Assembly (NCBI RefSeq): GCF_003258705.1
Contig: NZ_CP029480.1
Location: 992,001-1,056,000 of the forward strand
DNA length: 64,000 bases
Source: Arcticibacterium luteifluviistationis
GTDB taxonomy: Bacteria; Bacteroidota; Bacteroidia; Cytophagales; Spirosomataceae
Direction of reading: 5' to 3'
The notes under the pieces were generated by a model that was not told the DNA's origin, ran no database searches, and was given only the letters and a program-made list of their open reading frames with translations. Position numbers and translations under genes: made by a program. Within the stretch, counting starts at the first letter, position 1; each line of letters starts with the position of its first letter. Below, one piece after another: positions 1-8,387 of this stretch.

Positions 1-690
1 CCTCAGTCTGCTTACAGAATGAGTGAAGACACCTCACGAATATTAAAACATGGTTATTACGCAAGTGTCAGCTATGTAGATGCTCTATTGGGTAATCTCA
101 TTTCTCACATGAAAGAAATCGGTATTTATGAAAACACTATCATAATTATCTGGGGTGATCATGGTTGGAAGCTAGGCGAGCATAATAGTTGGGGCAAAAT
201 GACTAATTATAATATTGACCTAAAAGTACCTATGATTGTTAGATACCCCAATCAGGAGAATAGAGGTGCCCAAACATTTGAAATCACCGAATTGGTAGAC
301 ATGTTTCCTTCTCTCTGTGAGCTGGCGGGTATAGAAATCCCCGATTACATGCAAGGGACGAGCTTTGTACCTTTAATAAAAAACCCTAAACGTCCATGGA
401 AAAGTGCTGCCTTTAGTCAGTTTCATCGCAGACCAAAGGTATCTGCTGACGGAAAACGATACATGGGATATTCTATAAATACTAAAAAATATCACTACTT
501 AGAATGGTATTCCTGGGATACTAAAACGGGAACTAGAGGAGAATTAAAAGGAACGGAGCTGTTTGACCGTGAAAATGACCCATACGAAAAAGTCAATATT
601 TCGGCAGAACGAAAACTCAGTAAAGTAGTCGAAGACTTGTCAGAACAACTTGCAAATGGATGGAAGAAAGCGACACCCGCTATTCTCTAA
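1..690 (+). CDS. Sulfatase, iduronate-2-sulfatase-like (5' truncated by window)
   Basis: The reading frame is open from the first base, so the ATG at 19 is internal; 229 residues of the C-terminal part are visible. The segment WGDHGWKLGEH followed by WGK is the signature that iduronate-2-sulfatase-type sulfatases carry ahead of the C-terminal subdomain. The LFDRENDPYE-type stretch near the end is also typical of the family. Family knowledge: these enzymes remove sulfate esters from polysaccharides and use a formylglycine made from a Cys or Ser in the N-terminal half, which lies outside the window, as does any signal peptide. The likely substrate is a sulfated glycan, but this cannot be read from the fragment. 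A hairpin terminator follows. Confidence 0.9.
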   Translation, partial: PQSAYRMSEDTSRILKHGYYASVSYVDALLGNLISHMKEIGIYENTIIIIWGDHGWKLGEHNSWGKMTNYNIDLKVPMIVRYPNQENRGAQTFEITELVDMFPSLCELAGIEIPDYMQGTSFVPLIKNPKRPWKSAAFSQFHRRPKVSADGKRYMGYSINTKKYHYLEWYSWDTKTGTRGELKGTELFDRENDPYEKVNISAERKLSKVVEDLSEQLANGWKKATPAIL

Positions 691-721
691 TAAGAATCTC
701 TGACATTAATTATCCTTAGTT

Positions 722-760
722 GAGTAGCGAAGGTACATACCTTAGCTACTCATTATTTTT
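722..760 (+). terminator. Rho-independent terminator after the sulfatase
   Basis: GAGTAGC (722-728) pairs with GCTACTC (745-751) and AAGGTA (730-735) with TACCTT (738-743), with one G/A mismatch and a 2-base loop. A short T-run (756-760) follows. It lies 32 bases after the sulfatase stop. Confidence 0.7.
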
Positions 761-984
761 CACTCCATAAGAGCGGTCATTCGGTCTGAGTAAGTCCCAA
801 CAATAACTTGCCAATTTAGTTTCAAGATGTACTAGCGTAATGATTAAACAGATTTAATAAAAGCAAATTGAAACTGATAAAAATAGAACTTAAATTACAC
901 CTTTAGTTAAGTAAATTAATTTCTCGCCTAAGAACCGACTCCCCTATCCTATTTAAAATTAAAGAAATTGAATTATCAGCAGTT

Positions 985-2001
985 TTAATTAAGCAACTTT
1001 CTGTCCTGTGCATCCATGGGTAAAAAATCAATATCTAAATAAGCACCACTTGCATTATCATCCGAAACTATTTGTGGCTTTCCTTTAATGACTTCAATGG
1101 AGTTTCGATGTATATGTCCAGCAAAAATCCCCAATAAGTTAGGTGCGTCAAAAACTTCTTTATGAAAATCTAGCGTGGTTTGTGTATGTCCACTTTCTGG
1201 CCATTTAGGACGCCTTTCTACTTTAAATCCACGGTCTGTGGCCGCACCCCAATTCGGATTTCCACAACCAAACCAAACATCCTTACCAGGAGCATACATA
1301 GGAATATGAACTAATAATACCAACGGAATGCCGCTAGCTACTTGCTCTTTAAAAAATGCTAATTGCTCCTTATTAATTTGATATGTAGAATTATCAATTG
1401 CTAAAAACCTAATCCCTTTTATGTCGTAAGCCGACATTAAAGGATGATTTCCCTGATATAATGGCAATAATCGTTTTTCAATCCAAGTGTCGCGTAAGGT
1501 TTCCAAAGTACCCTCCATACCCTCGTAATGCCAATCATGATTTCCTGCAGTATAAATGTAAGGAATACCTGTCGCCTCCAGTTTTGACAGTACCCATTCT
1601 ATAGCCGCCTCTGATGGGAAACTGAAAAGATCACCAATCAACGTAATCACATCCGCATTTACTTCCTTTGCAAATGCCAAAGCTTGTTCAAAAGCCTCTT
1701 CTGGATTCGTTTTTTCTCTAGTCTGAAAATGTGTGGTTTCGTTATAGGCTTTCGCCATTCTCTTGCTAAATTCCTGATAAGGAATCCCTCTTTCGTCATC
1801 TTTAAACAAATGAGTATCTGTAATATGAACCACCTTAATAGACTCATTAATCACCTCTGAATAAAAGGAAACTTTATTCTGGTCTATGGTAGCACAAACT
1901 TTAAAAGGTTTCTTGTCTCTGGTATTTGCAAAAGAACTTGTGCTAAGTCCTAGCCCCATTATGGTAGCTGTAGTTTTTCCAAAAAATGACCTGCGTTTCA
2001 T
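985..2001 (-). CDS. Exported metallophosphoesterase (calcineurin-like)
   Basis: This 338-residue protein begins with a basic, hydrophobic leader (MKRRSFFGKTT then a short hydrophobic run ending near residue 26), so export is likely. The calcineurin-like metallophosphoesterase motifs appear in order: DTH at 62-64, GD at 123-124, GNHD at 153-156, a His at 232 and GHIH at 295-298. Together these supply the ligands of a two-metal phosphoesterase site. The substrate is not evident; relatives act on phosphomonoesters, phosphodiesters or nucleotides. It stands alone, convergent with the sulfatase and divergent from dps. The ATG at 2001 is the natural start because the leader follows directly. Confidence 0.88.
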   Translation of the reverse strand: MKRRSFFGKTTATIMGLGLSTSSFANTRDKKPFKVCATIDQNKVSFYSEVINESIKVVHITDTHLFKDDERGIPYQEFSKRMAKAYNETTHFQTREKTNPEEAFEQALAFAKEVNADVITLIGDLFSFPSEAAIEWVLSKLEATGIPYIYTAGNHDWHYEGMEGTLETLRDTWIEKRLLPLYQGNHPLMSAYDIKGIRFLAIDNSTYQINKEQLAFFKEQVASGIPLVLLVHIPMYAPGKDVWFGCGNPNWGAATDRGFKVERRPKWPESGHTQTTLDFHKEVFDAPNLLGIFAGHIHRNSIEVIKGKPQIVSDDNASGAYLDIDFLPMDAQDRKLLN

Positions 2002-2370
2002 AAAGATTGCTTAGTTTCTTAAATATATTGAATTTTCGTTTAAGTCGTCAAAGAAAACAACACAGTACCTTCTATGAGCGTAATTGCAGTCAGGGTAAAT
2101 CGCTAGCATCTTTTGCTCTTAATTAAGTATAAGCCGATTCTCTAAAACCTTGATTCAATCCCTCTAGCTAATCACGGATAACTCCTAAATGCCACAACAT
2201 TAACAAACATTCACCAAATATCTCCCGCTTTCCAATTCAGCCCTTATTTCTATATATTTCCATTTTGATAAAACAGGTATTCCACATCAAAATTTCCTAT
2301 CAAATTCACTCTTCAAAAGATGAAAAATTAGGGAATTTTTCAACCTAGACAATGGTTGTATTTGCGTAGA

Positions 2371-2386
2371 TGTGACCATAGTCACA
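2371..2386. promoter_or_regulatory. Crp/Fnr-type operator upstream of dps
   Basis: TGTGACCATAGTCACA is a perfect inverted repeat with the half-site spacing of the classical Crp site (TGTGA-N6-TCACA). Its core is TGAC-N4-GTCA. It lies 46 bases before the dps start codon and about 41.5 bases upstream of the transcription start predicted from the box at 2408-2415, the usual place for a class II activator. The identity of the regulator is inferred. Confidence 0.6.
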
Positions 2387-2407
2387 CTTTAAAAACGAGA
2401 ATCAAAG

Positions 2408-2415
2408 TATCTTTA
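2408..2415 (+). promoter_or_regulatory. Probable -7 box of the dps promoter
   Basis: TATCTTTA matches the Bacteroidota -7 element TANNTTTG at all fixed positions except the last. The transcription start would be near 2420, giving a very short leader. The alternative TGTATTTG at 2358-2365 is also one mismatch away. Confidence 0.35.
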
Positions 2416-2431
2416 AATAAAATAAAAAAGC

Positions 2432-2899
2432 ATGAAAAATTTAATAGGAATAGACAAAGAGAAAGCAGAAAAATTAAGCACTGAATTGAATAATTTGTTA
2501 GCTAATTATCAATTGTTTTATCAAAATCTAAGAGGACTACATTGGAACATAAAAGGCAAAGAATTCTTTGAATTACATCTGAAATTTGAAGAATTATATA
2601 ACGACGCCATTTTAAAAGTTGATGAAATAGCTGAACGTGTTTTAACGCTAGAAGGAGAGCCTCTACACACATTCTCTGACTATTTGGAAACTGCTGAAAT
2701 TAAAGAAGAAAAAGGTATAACAGTTGGTCAGCAAGGTGTTGAGATTGTTGTAAAAAACTTTTCAACTTTAATTCAAAAGGAACGCGTTATTCTATCTTTG
2801 GCTGCTGATGCAGACGACGAAGGTACTGTAAGTTTAATGAGTGATTATATTTCTCAAACAGAGAAAACCTTATGGATGTTAAGTTCTTATTTAGGATAA
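2432..2899 (+). CDS. dps: Dps-family DNA-protecting ferritin-like protein
   Basis: The 155-residue length is normal for Dps. The ferroxidase residues are present with the family spacing: H37 (in LHW), H49, D64 and E68, i.e. H-x11-H-x14-D-x3-E. Family knowledge: twelve subunits form a shell that oxidises Fe(II) with hydrogen peroxide and stores the iron, protecting DNA in starved or oxidatively stressed cells. The gene is monocistronic, with a Crp/Fnr-like operator upstream and a strong terminator downstream. The ATG at 2432 gives the standard N-terminus. Confidence 0.95.
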   Translation: MKNLIGIDKEKAEKLSTELNNLLANYQLFYQNLRGLHWNIKGKEFFELHLKFEELYNDAILKVDEIAERVLTLEGEPLHTFSDYLETAEIKEEKGITVGQQGVEIVVKNFSTLIQKERVILSLAADADDEGTVSLMSDYISQTEKTLWMLSSYLG

Positions 2900-2926
2900 G
2901 TTAAAATATCCATTTTACAATAAATG

Positions 2927-2960
2927 AAAGCCCTTGAAACTTAGTTTCAAGGGCTTTTTT
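2927..2960 (+). terminator. Strong terminator after dps
   Basis: A perfect 14-bp stem (2927-2940 with 2944-2957) has a 3-base loop and runs into six T residues (2955-2960). Confidence 0.9.
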
Positions 2961-3323
2961 GTTTATAAGCCACAATTCTAAACAGATTTCATTAGCAGCA
3001 AACTTTACTACTAGGAATGAAAAGTCTCTCTCTTAAGCCTAAATACTGACTTATATTAAGTAACTATGCCACTTTGATGGCCTAGACTATTTAGCACTCC
3101 GTAGACTCAGCTCCCTTCACTTCAGCTTAAATTTAGCGTATCTTTAATACTGTCTTAAATCATGTAAGATTGCAATATGATTTAACCAAAAAGCATAGCT
3201 TTTATTCTTTTAAAGAGAACAACACAAAATATATAAAAGATAATTTTTCAAGTATTTAATAAAATTATTTAGGGATTTTGGTGACTTGTTCTACTCTTAA
3301 CTAAACCTGTTGAAATTTAATAA
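2961..3323. other. Intergenic region without recognised gene
   Basis: AT-rich stretch between the dps terminator and the sigma-factor gene. No convincing ORF, RNA or repeat is seen; it presumably holds the promoter of the sigma/FecR/SusCD cluster, but no clear TANNTTTG box stands out. Confidence 0.5.
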
Positions 3324-3881
3324 ATGTTGAGCTCTAAAAATATAGAAGACCAAGAGTTGGTAGGCTTCCTTTTTGAAAGCAAAAAATGGGCTTTTGAGGA
3401 AATTTATAAACGGTATTGGAAAAGATTGTTGGGCGTAGCCTTTCACCATATAGGTGTAATGGAAGAGGCTGAAGGTTTGGTACAGGAGATTTTCTTGAGC
3501 CTTTGGAAAAGAAGGGCAGATGTGGTAATAAAAAGGCTAGACCTCTATTTAACACTTGCCATAAAAAACAAGGTTTACGATTATATCAAATCTCAAATAA
3601 GCTATCGGAAATATCAGGAGTACCTCATATTTCAAGAACTAAAAGTTCACTCCGACACCGAGAACATTGTCAATTATCTGGAATTGACAAAAGCCGTAGA
3701 AAAAGTATTGGATAGGCTTCCAGAAAAAAGTGCCGAAATCTTTAAACGAAGTCGGTTTGAAGACCAATCGGTAAAGCAGATTGCGGGAGATTTAAATTTA
3801 AGCTCCAAGGCGGTAGAATACCATATCACTAAATCATTGAAATTTCTTCAAGAAAACTTGAAGGCTTATCATTATAACTAA
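3324..3881 (+). CDS. ECF RNA polymerase sigma factor, FecI-like
   Basis: This 185-residue protein has the two-domain ECF layout. Region 2 covers about residues 20-90 (FEEIYKRYWKRLL, then EEAEGLVQEIFLSLWKRR, the -10 recognition helix). Region 4 covers about 125-180 (LPEKSAEIFKRSRFEDQSVKQIA, then the helix-turn-helix LSSKAVEYHITKSLKFL). It is followed 9 bases later by a FecR-type anti-sigma gene and then by SusC with an STN domain. In characterised systems of this kind the SusC receptor signals through FecR to release the sigma factor and raise susCD transcription. Its target promoter is therefore probably that of the genes just downstream. Confidence 0.9.
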   Translation: MLSSKNIEDQELVGFLFESKKWAFEEIYKRYWKRLLGVAFHHIGVMEEAEGLVQEIFLSLWKRRADVVIKRLDLYLTLAIKNKVYDYIKSQISYRKYQEYLIFQELKVHSDTENIVNYLELTKAVEKVLDRLPEKSAEIFKRSRFEDQSVKQIAGDLNLSSKAVEYHITKSLKFLQENLKAYHYN

Positions 3882-3890
3882 TCTTGAATT

Positions 3891-4883
3891 ATGACTCTTA
3901 AAGAGTTTAACGATTTATCAAAAAAATATCTAGCTGGCAATACCAGCGAGGAGGAGGATAGGTTTCTGAGCGAATGGCAGGAACAGCAGCAAAACGACGA
4001 GGAACTACCTTTAAATAAGATAGAGGAGTTTGCGATGGAGAAAAGAATTTGGAAAAACATTAATAAAGGTTTGAACCAAGAAAAGCTATTTACGCTTAAA
4101 AGACTCTTCATTGCCTCTGGAATAGCAGCCACTTTACTATTAGCTTTTATTTACTTCTCGCCTGATTTAAATAGCACGAAGGCCACACAGCTTTCAGAAA
4201 ACAAAAGGCAAGGTATTGAGCTAACAAACACTTCCTCCAAAAAAGAAAAAGTAAAACTGGAAGACGGTACTATAGTAGAACTTTCAGAAAACAGCAGCCT
4301 AATTTATGGTAAAGACTTCAACAAATCTAAAAGGGAAGTTTATCTCAAAGGAGAAGCGTTTTTTAATGTAGAAAGAGATGTAACCAGACCTTTTATAGTG
4401 CACACAGGAGACTTAACCACAGAAGTGTTGGGCACTAGTTTTAAAGTTAGACACAACAAGAAAACACATAAAGTGGAAGTAGAAGTAGCCAGTGGTAAGG
4501 TGTCGGTTTATAATGAAAAGAAGTCAACCAAGAATAAGAAAAACGGCGTTATTATCACACCTAATCAGAAAGTAGTTTTTGATGAAGTTTCTGAAAACAT
4601 AGAACAGAGTATTGTAAGTAATCCTAAACCCTTGGTAAAAGAAGAAATAGTGGCTAGTACACTAGTTTTCACAAGCATACCTTTAAATAAAGTGCTCTCA
4701 CAGCTTTCTGTTATCTACGGAATTGACTTTGTTATTAATAACTCAAAATTACAAGAATGTAAAATCACAGCAGATTTAAAGGATTTAACCATGTTTACCC
4801 AGCTCGAGCTTATTTGTAAATCGATAGACTCCTCGTATGAGCAGAGAGGGTCTGTCATATTTATAAATGGCGAAGGGTGTTAA
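3891..4883 (+). CDS. FecR-family anti-sigma factor
   Basis: The 330-residue protein has a short cytoplasmic N-terminus, one membrane span at about residues 72-90 and a periplasmic FecR domain (from about VKLEDGTIVELSENSSL to the DLTTEVLGTSFKVR stretch). The C-terminal domain (about 255-330) is of the DUF4974 type that meets the STN domain of SusC. It carries the signal across the inner membrane and holds the FecI-like sigma factor encoded just upstream. The adjacent order sigma/FecR/SusC/SusD is the standard trans-envelope signalling arrangement of Bacteroidota. Confidence 0.9.
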   Translation: MTLKEFNDLSKKYLAGNTSEEEDRFLSEWQEQQQNDEELPLNKIEEFAMEKRIWKNINKGLNQEKLFTLKRLFIASGIAATLLLAFIYFSPDLNSTKATQLSENKRQGIELTNTSSKKEKVKLEDGTIVELSENSSLIYGKDFNKSKREVYLKGEAFFNVERDVTRPFIVHTGDLTTEVLGTSFKVRHNKKTHKVEVEVASGKVSVYNEKKSTKNKKNGVIITPNQKVVFDEVSENIEQSIVSNPKPLVKEEIVASTLVFTSIPLNKVLSQLSVIYGIDFVINNSKLQECKITADLKDLTMFTQLELICKSIDSSYEQRGSVIFINGEGC

Positions 4884-4995
4884 AATAAAGCCGAAAATGC
4901 TACGAACATTTCCGGCTTAAGTGTACTGTTCATGTTTTGACCGCAGGAACATATACGTTTTCAGTTTCTTAATCATTAAAAAACTTTTTAAAACT

Positions 4996-7900
4996 ATGAA
5001 AAAAAAGATACCTATTCCAAAACATCTCTGGAAGTTTATGAAAATCACAGGTCTACAGATTATTCTCTTACTAATTGGTTTAAGTTTTGCCTCGGCAAAA
5101 GAATCCAGTGCTCAAGAGGTTTTAGACAGAACCATTACCCTTAGGACCGATAATCTCGAATTAAGAGATGTCCTTAAACAAATAGAAAAGCAAGCAGAAG
5201 TTAAGTTTGTATATAGCACTAAAATAGAACCAGGAAGGCTTCTATCTATTGACCTAAAAAAAGCCAAGCTTTCTCATGTACTTGACAATATCCTAAAGCC
5301 TGTTTCGGTAGGTTACGAGGTTATAGAAAACAGGATACTACTAAAAAAGCTTTCTGAAGAACAGTCGATTCTAATAACTCTACCAAAGGAAAAGCCCTCA
5401 AATCAAGTAACCTTGCTTCAAGTTTCAGGTACTATAAAAGATGAAAACAATTTAACGCTTCCGGGTGTTTCTGTTATTCTGAAAGGTAGCCTTACGGGAA
5501 CCACCTCTGATGCTGATGGTAAATACCAATTAGCGGTACCTGATGAGAAAGCGACCTTAATATTCAGTTTTGTGGGCTATGTAAGCCAAGAAGTGGTGGT
5601 AGGAAATAAGAGCACCATTGATATTACCCTAAACACTGATGTACAAACACTAGAAGATGTAGTGGTGGTAGGTTACGGAACGGTGAAAAAATCAGATTTA
5701 ACAGGTTCTGTTTCTAGTGTTAAGGCTGAGCAAATAGCAGCTTACCCTGCAGGAGGAATCACACAAGCCCTTCAAGGTAGAGCAGCCGGTGTTCAGATTT
5801 CATCAAACAATGGTGACCCAGGTGCCTCTTTCAAAATAAGGGTGAGAGGTAGCTCTTCTATTAATGCCAGTAGCGACCCCATCTTTGTGGTTGATGGTTT
5901 TGTGGGCGGACAGTGGCCACCACCAGAAGACATCGAGTCTATTGAAATCCTTAAAGATGCATCAGCAACAGCCATTTACGGTTCTAGAGGAGCTAATGGT
6001 GTGGTCATGATTACCACCAAGAAGGGAAAGGCAGGGAAAACACAAGTTAATTTCAATACTTCTTACTCATCACAAAATGAGATTAACAGGCTAGACCTTC
6101 TTAATGCCGAGCAGTTTACTGACTACATCCAAGAGATTAACCCTGATTATGTATCACCGGGTGGCAGTACAGACTGGCAAGACCAAATGTTTAGAACTGG
6201 TGGGATTCAAAATCATCAACTATCTTTTTCTGGCGGTAATCAAAATCTAAAATACTACCTCTCAGGTTCCATTTTCGACCAAAAAGGAATCATCATTGGG
6301 TCTGATTTTGACAGGTACTCCCTTACCAATAACCTATCGTTTAAAATAAACGAAAAAATACAGCTAGGGATGAATATGTTTGCCCAGCGAAGCACCAGAA
6401 ATGGTATTACAACGCAAGAAGGCTCAGCCGGAGCTGCAGGACTTGGTGTTGTATCATCGGCTTTTAAATTTATGCCTAACCAAGACATCTTCAATCCTGA
6501 CGGAACATATACCACAGCTCTTTTAGGCGACCCTATTGATAATCCTTATGCTTTGGTAAGAGAACCTCAAAATGAAACTGTTGCTGATAGATTACAGGTA
6601 AACTTCTCTGCCGATTTCGACTTATTGAAAAACCTGAAATTCAGAACTACGTTGGGAGCATCTACCAATAATCTACGTTATGCTACATTTACCCCAACAA
6701 CATTAAATGCAGGAAGAAATGTTGGAGGCAACGCCACCGTGAATGGAAACAAAAGCACCAATGTTATTAATGAAAACTACCTAACATTTAATAAAACCTT
6801 CGCTGAAAATCATAATGTAAACATTCTAGGAGGTTACTCTTATCAAAAAACAAACGGTGAAGCCTGGGGAGGAAGAAGTCAAGGATTCATTTCTGATGCT
6901 CTTTCTTTTTGGAATTTAGGTGCGGGTTCTGTGTATCAAGCTCCTAACTCTGGAACATCTAGCACGCAGTTATCCTCTTATTTTGGTAGAGTAAATTACG
7001 GTTTTGCAGACAAGTATCTTTTTACTTTCACGGGTAGATATGACGGTTCTTCCAACTTTAGTAAAAACAACAAATGGGCATTTTTCCCATCAGGAGCTTT
7101 CGCTTGGAACATCATGAACGAAGAATTCATGCAAAACTTCAATGCATTTACCTCATGGAAAATCAGAACTAGTTATGGTCTAACAGGTAATCAAGCCATT
7201 AGCCCTTATCAAACTTTAGCCCGTTTTTCTCCTGAACTAAGTATTCTTAACGGAAGCCAAGTTAATGCTGTAAGGCCAACAACTGTTGCCAATGATAACT
7301 TAACATGGGAAACTACGGCTCAATTTGACATTGGTACTGACATCAGTTTTGCTAACAATAGATTTACTGTAACAGCCGACTATTACAGTAAAATAACCAG
7401 AGACCTGCTCTTTGCCGTTCCTTTGCCTGAATACTCTGGTTTTCAAACTCAACTCAAAAACATAGGAAAGGTTGGTAATAAGGGAGTTGAGCTTGGTTTA
7501 GATTCAAAGGTTTTAACTGGCGAATTTAAGTGGGATGTCAATTTGAATATTTCAGCCAATAGAAATAAAGTGCTTGAACTACCAGAAGACACCGATATTC
7601 AGTATGCATCAGGTCCTGGGCATATGGTAGGTATAGGTAATACCCAAATACTAAGAGTTGGAGCACCAGTAGGTAGTTTTTTCGGCTGGATATATGATGG
7701 AGTCTACCAAGCTGGAGATGAGTTTCTTCCAGGAGGAGGATTTGAGCAAATAGCTGGTGGAGAGAAGTTCAGAGACATTAACGGCATTAAAGACGCAAAT
7801 GGCGTATTAACCGGTGAGCCTGATGGTGTTCTTAATTCAGATGATAGAGACATTATAGGTGACCCAAACCCAGACTTTATCTGGGGAATTACCAGTAATT

Positions 7901-8376
7901 TCAATTGGAAAAACTTTGACTTAAGTATCTTTTTTCAAGGCTCTCAAGGAAACGACCTCTTAAGCTTTTCATTACTAGAAATAGAAAGCATGGGTGGCTC
8001 ATATAACTCAACTACCAGAGCTTTAGAGAGATGGACTCCAACAAATACTGATACGGATATTCCTATTCGCTCGGCAAGCAGAGCACAAAGAGTATCTACT
8101 AGATGGGTTTATGATGGTAGTTATGCAAGATTGAAAAACCTTGCGATTGGATATAACTTACCTGCAGGTGTAGCTAATAAATTACACTTAAATAAGCTCC
8201 GTATTTATGCGAGTGCTCAAAACATCTTAACATTTACGAAATATCCTGGATATGACCCTGAAGTAAACTATAACTCAGGAGGAAGTGGTAGTAGTTCAAA
8301 TAGAAATCTTGGTCTGGATTACGGAAGTTATCCAAATGCCAAGTCATATACCATAGGATTAAACATAGGCTTATAA
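4996..8376 (+). CDS. SusC/RagA-family TonB-dependent outer-membrane receptor with STN domain
   Basis: The 1126-residue protein has a signal peptide (to about residue 40), an STN signalling domain (about 42-118), a carboxypeptidase-regulatory-like beta domain (about 143-215), a TonB-box/plug region starting near DVVVVGYGTVKKSDLTGSVS (221-240) and a long beta-barrel. The ATG at 4996 is chosen over a GTG at 4921, because only the later start puts the signal peptide at the N-terminus. It imports a ligand, often an oligosaccharide, across the outer membrane with SusD as lid. The STN domain marks it as a signalling receptor for the FecR/sigma pair upstream. The substrate is unknown: no glycoside hydrolase lies beside it, only a sulfatase about 4 kb upstream. 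Confidence 0.93.
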   Translation: MKKKIPIPKHLWKFMKITGLQIILLLIGLSFASAKESSAQEVLDRTITLRTDNLELRDVLKQIEKQAEVKFVYSTKIEPGRLLSIDLKKAKLSHVLDNILKPVSVGYEVIENRILLKKLSEEQSILITLPKEKPSNQVTLLQVSGTIKDENNLTLPGVSVILKGSLTGTTSDADGKYQLAVPDEKATLIFSFVGYVSQEVVVGNKSTIDITLNTDVQTLEDVVVVGYGTVKKSDLTGSVSSVKAEQIAAYPAGGITQALQGRAAGVQISSNNGDPGASFKIRVRGSSSINASSDPIFVVDGFVGGQWPPPEDIESIEILKDASATAIYGSRGANGVVMITTKKGKAGKTQVNFNTSYSSQNEINRLDLLNAEQFTDYIQEINPDYVSPGGSTDWQDQMFRTGGIQNHQLSFSGGNQNLKYYLSGSIFDQKGIIIGSDFDRYSLTNNLSFKINEKIQLGMNMFAQRSTRNGITTQEGSAGAAGLGVVSSAFKFMPNQDIFNPDGTYTTALLGDPIDNPYALVREPQNETVADRLQVNFSADFDLLKNLKFRTTLGASTNNLRYATFTPTTLNAGRNVGGNATVNGNKSTNVINENYLTFNKTFAENHNVNILGGYSYQKTNGEAWGGRSQGFISDALSFWNLGAGSVYQAPNSGTSSTQLSSYFGRVNYGFADKYLFTFTGRYDGSSNFSKNNKWAFFPSGAFAWNIMNEEFMQNFNAFTSWKIRTSYGLTGNQAISPYQTLARFSPELSILNGSQVNAVRPTTVANDNLTWETTAQFDIGTDISFANNRFTVTADYYSKITRDLLFAVPLPEYSGFQTQLKNIGKVGNKGVELGLDSKVLTGEFKWDVNLNISANRNKVLELPEDTDIQYASGPGHMVGIGNTQILRVGAPVGSFFGWIYDGVYQAGDEFLPGGGFEQIAGGEKFRDINGIKDANGVLTGEPDGVLNSDDRDIIGDPNPDFIWGITSNFNWKNFDLSIFFQGSQGNDLLSFSLLEIESMGGSYNSTTRALERWTPTNTDTDIPIRSASRAQRVSTRWVYDGSYARLKNLAIGYNLPAGVANKLHLNKLRIYASAQNILTFTKYPGYDPEVNYNSGGSGSSSNRNLGLDYGSYPNAKSYTIGLNIGL

Positions 8377-8387
8377 ATAGTAAAGAC

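Noticed and set aside
4921-4995. N-terminal extension of SusC from a GTG
   Set aside because: It would put 25 residues before the signal peptide; the ATG at 4996 places the signal peptide correctly.
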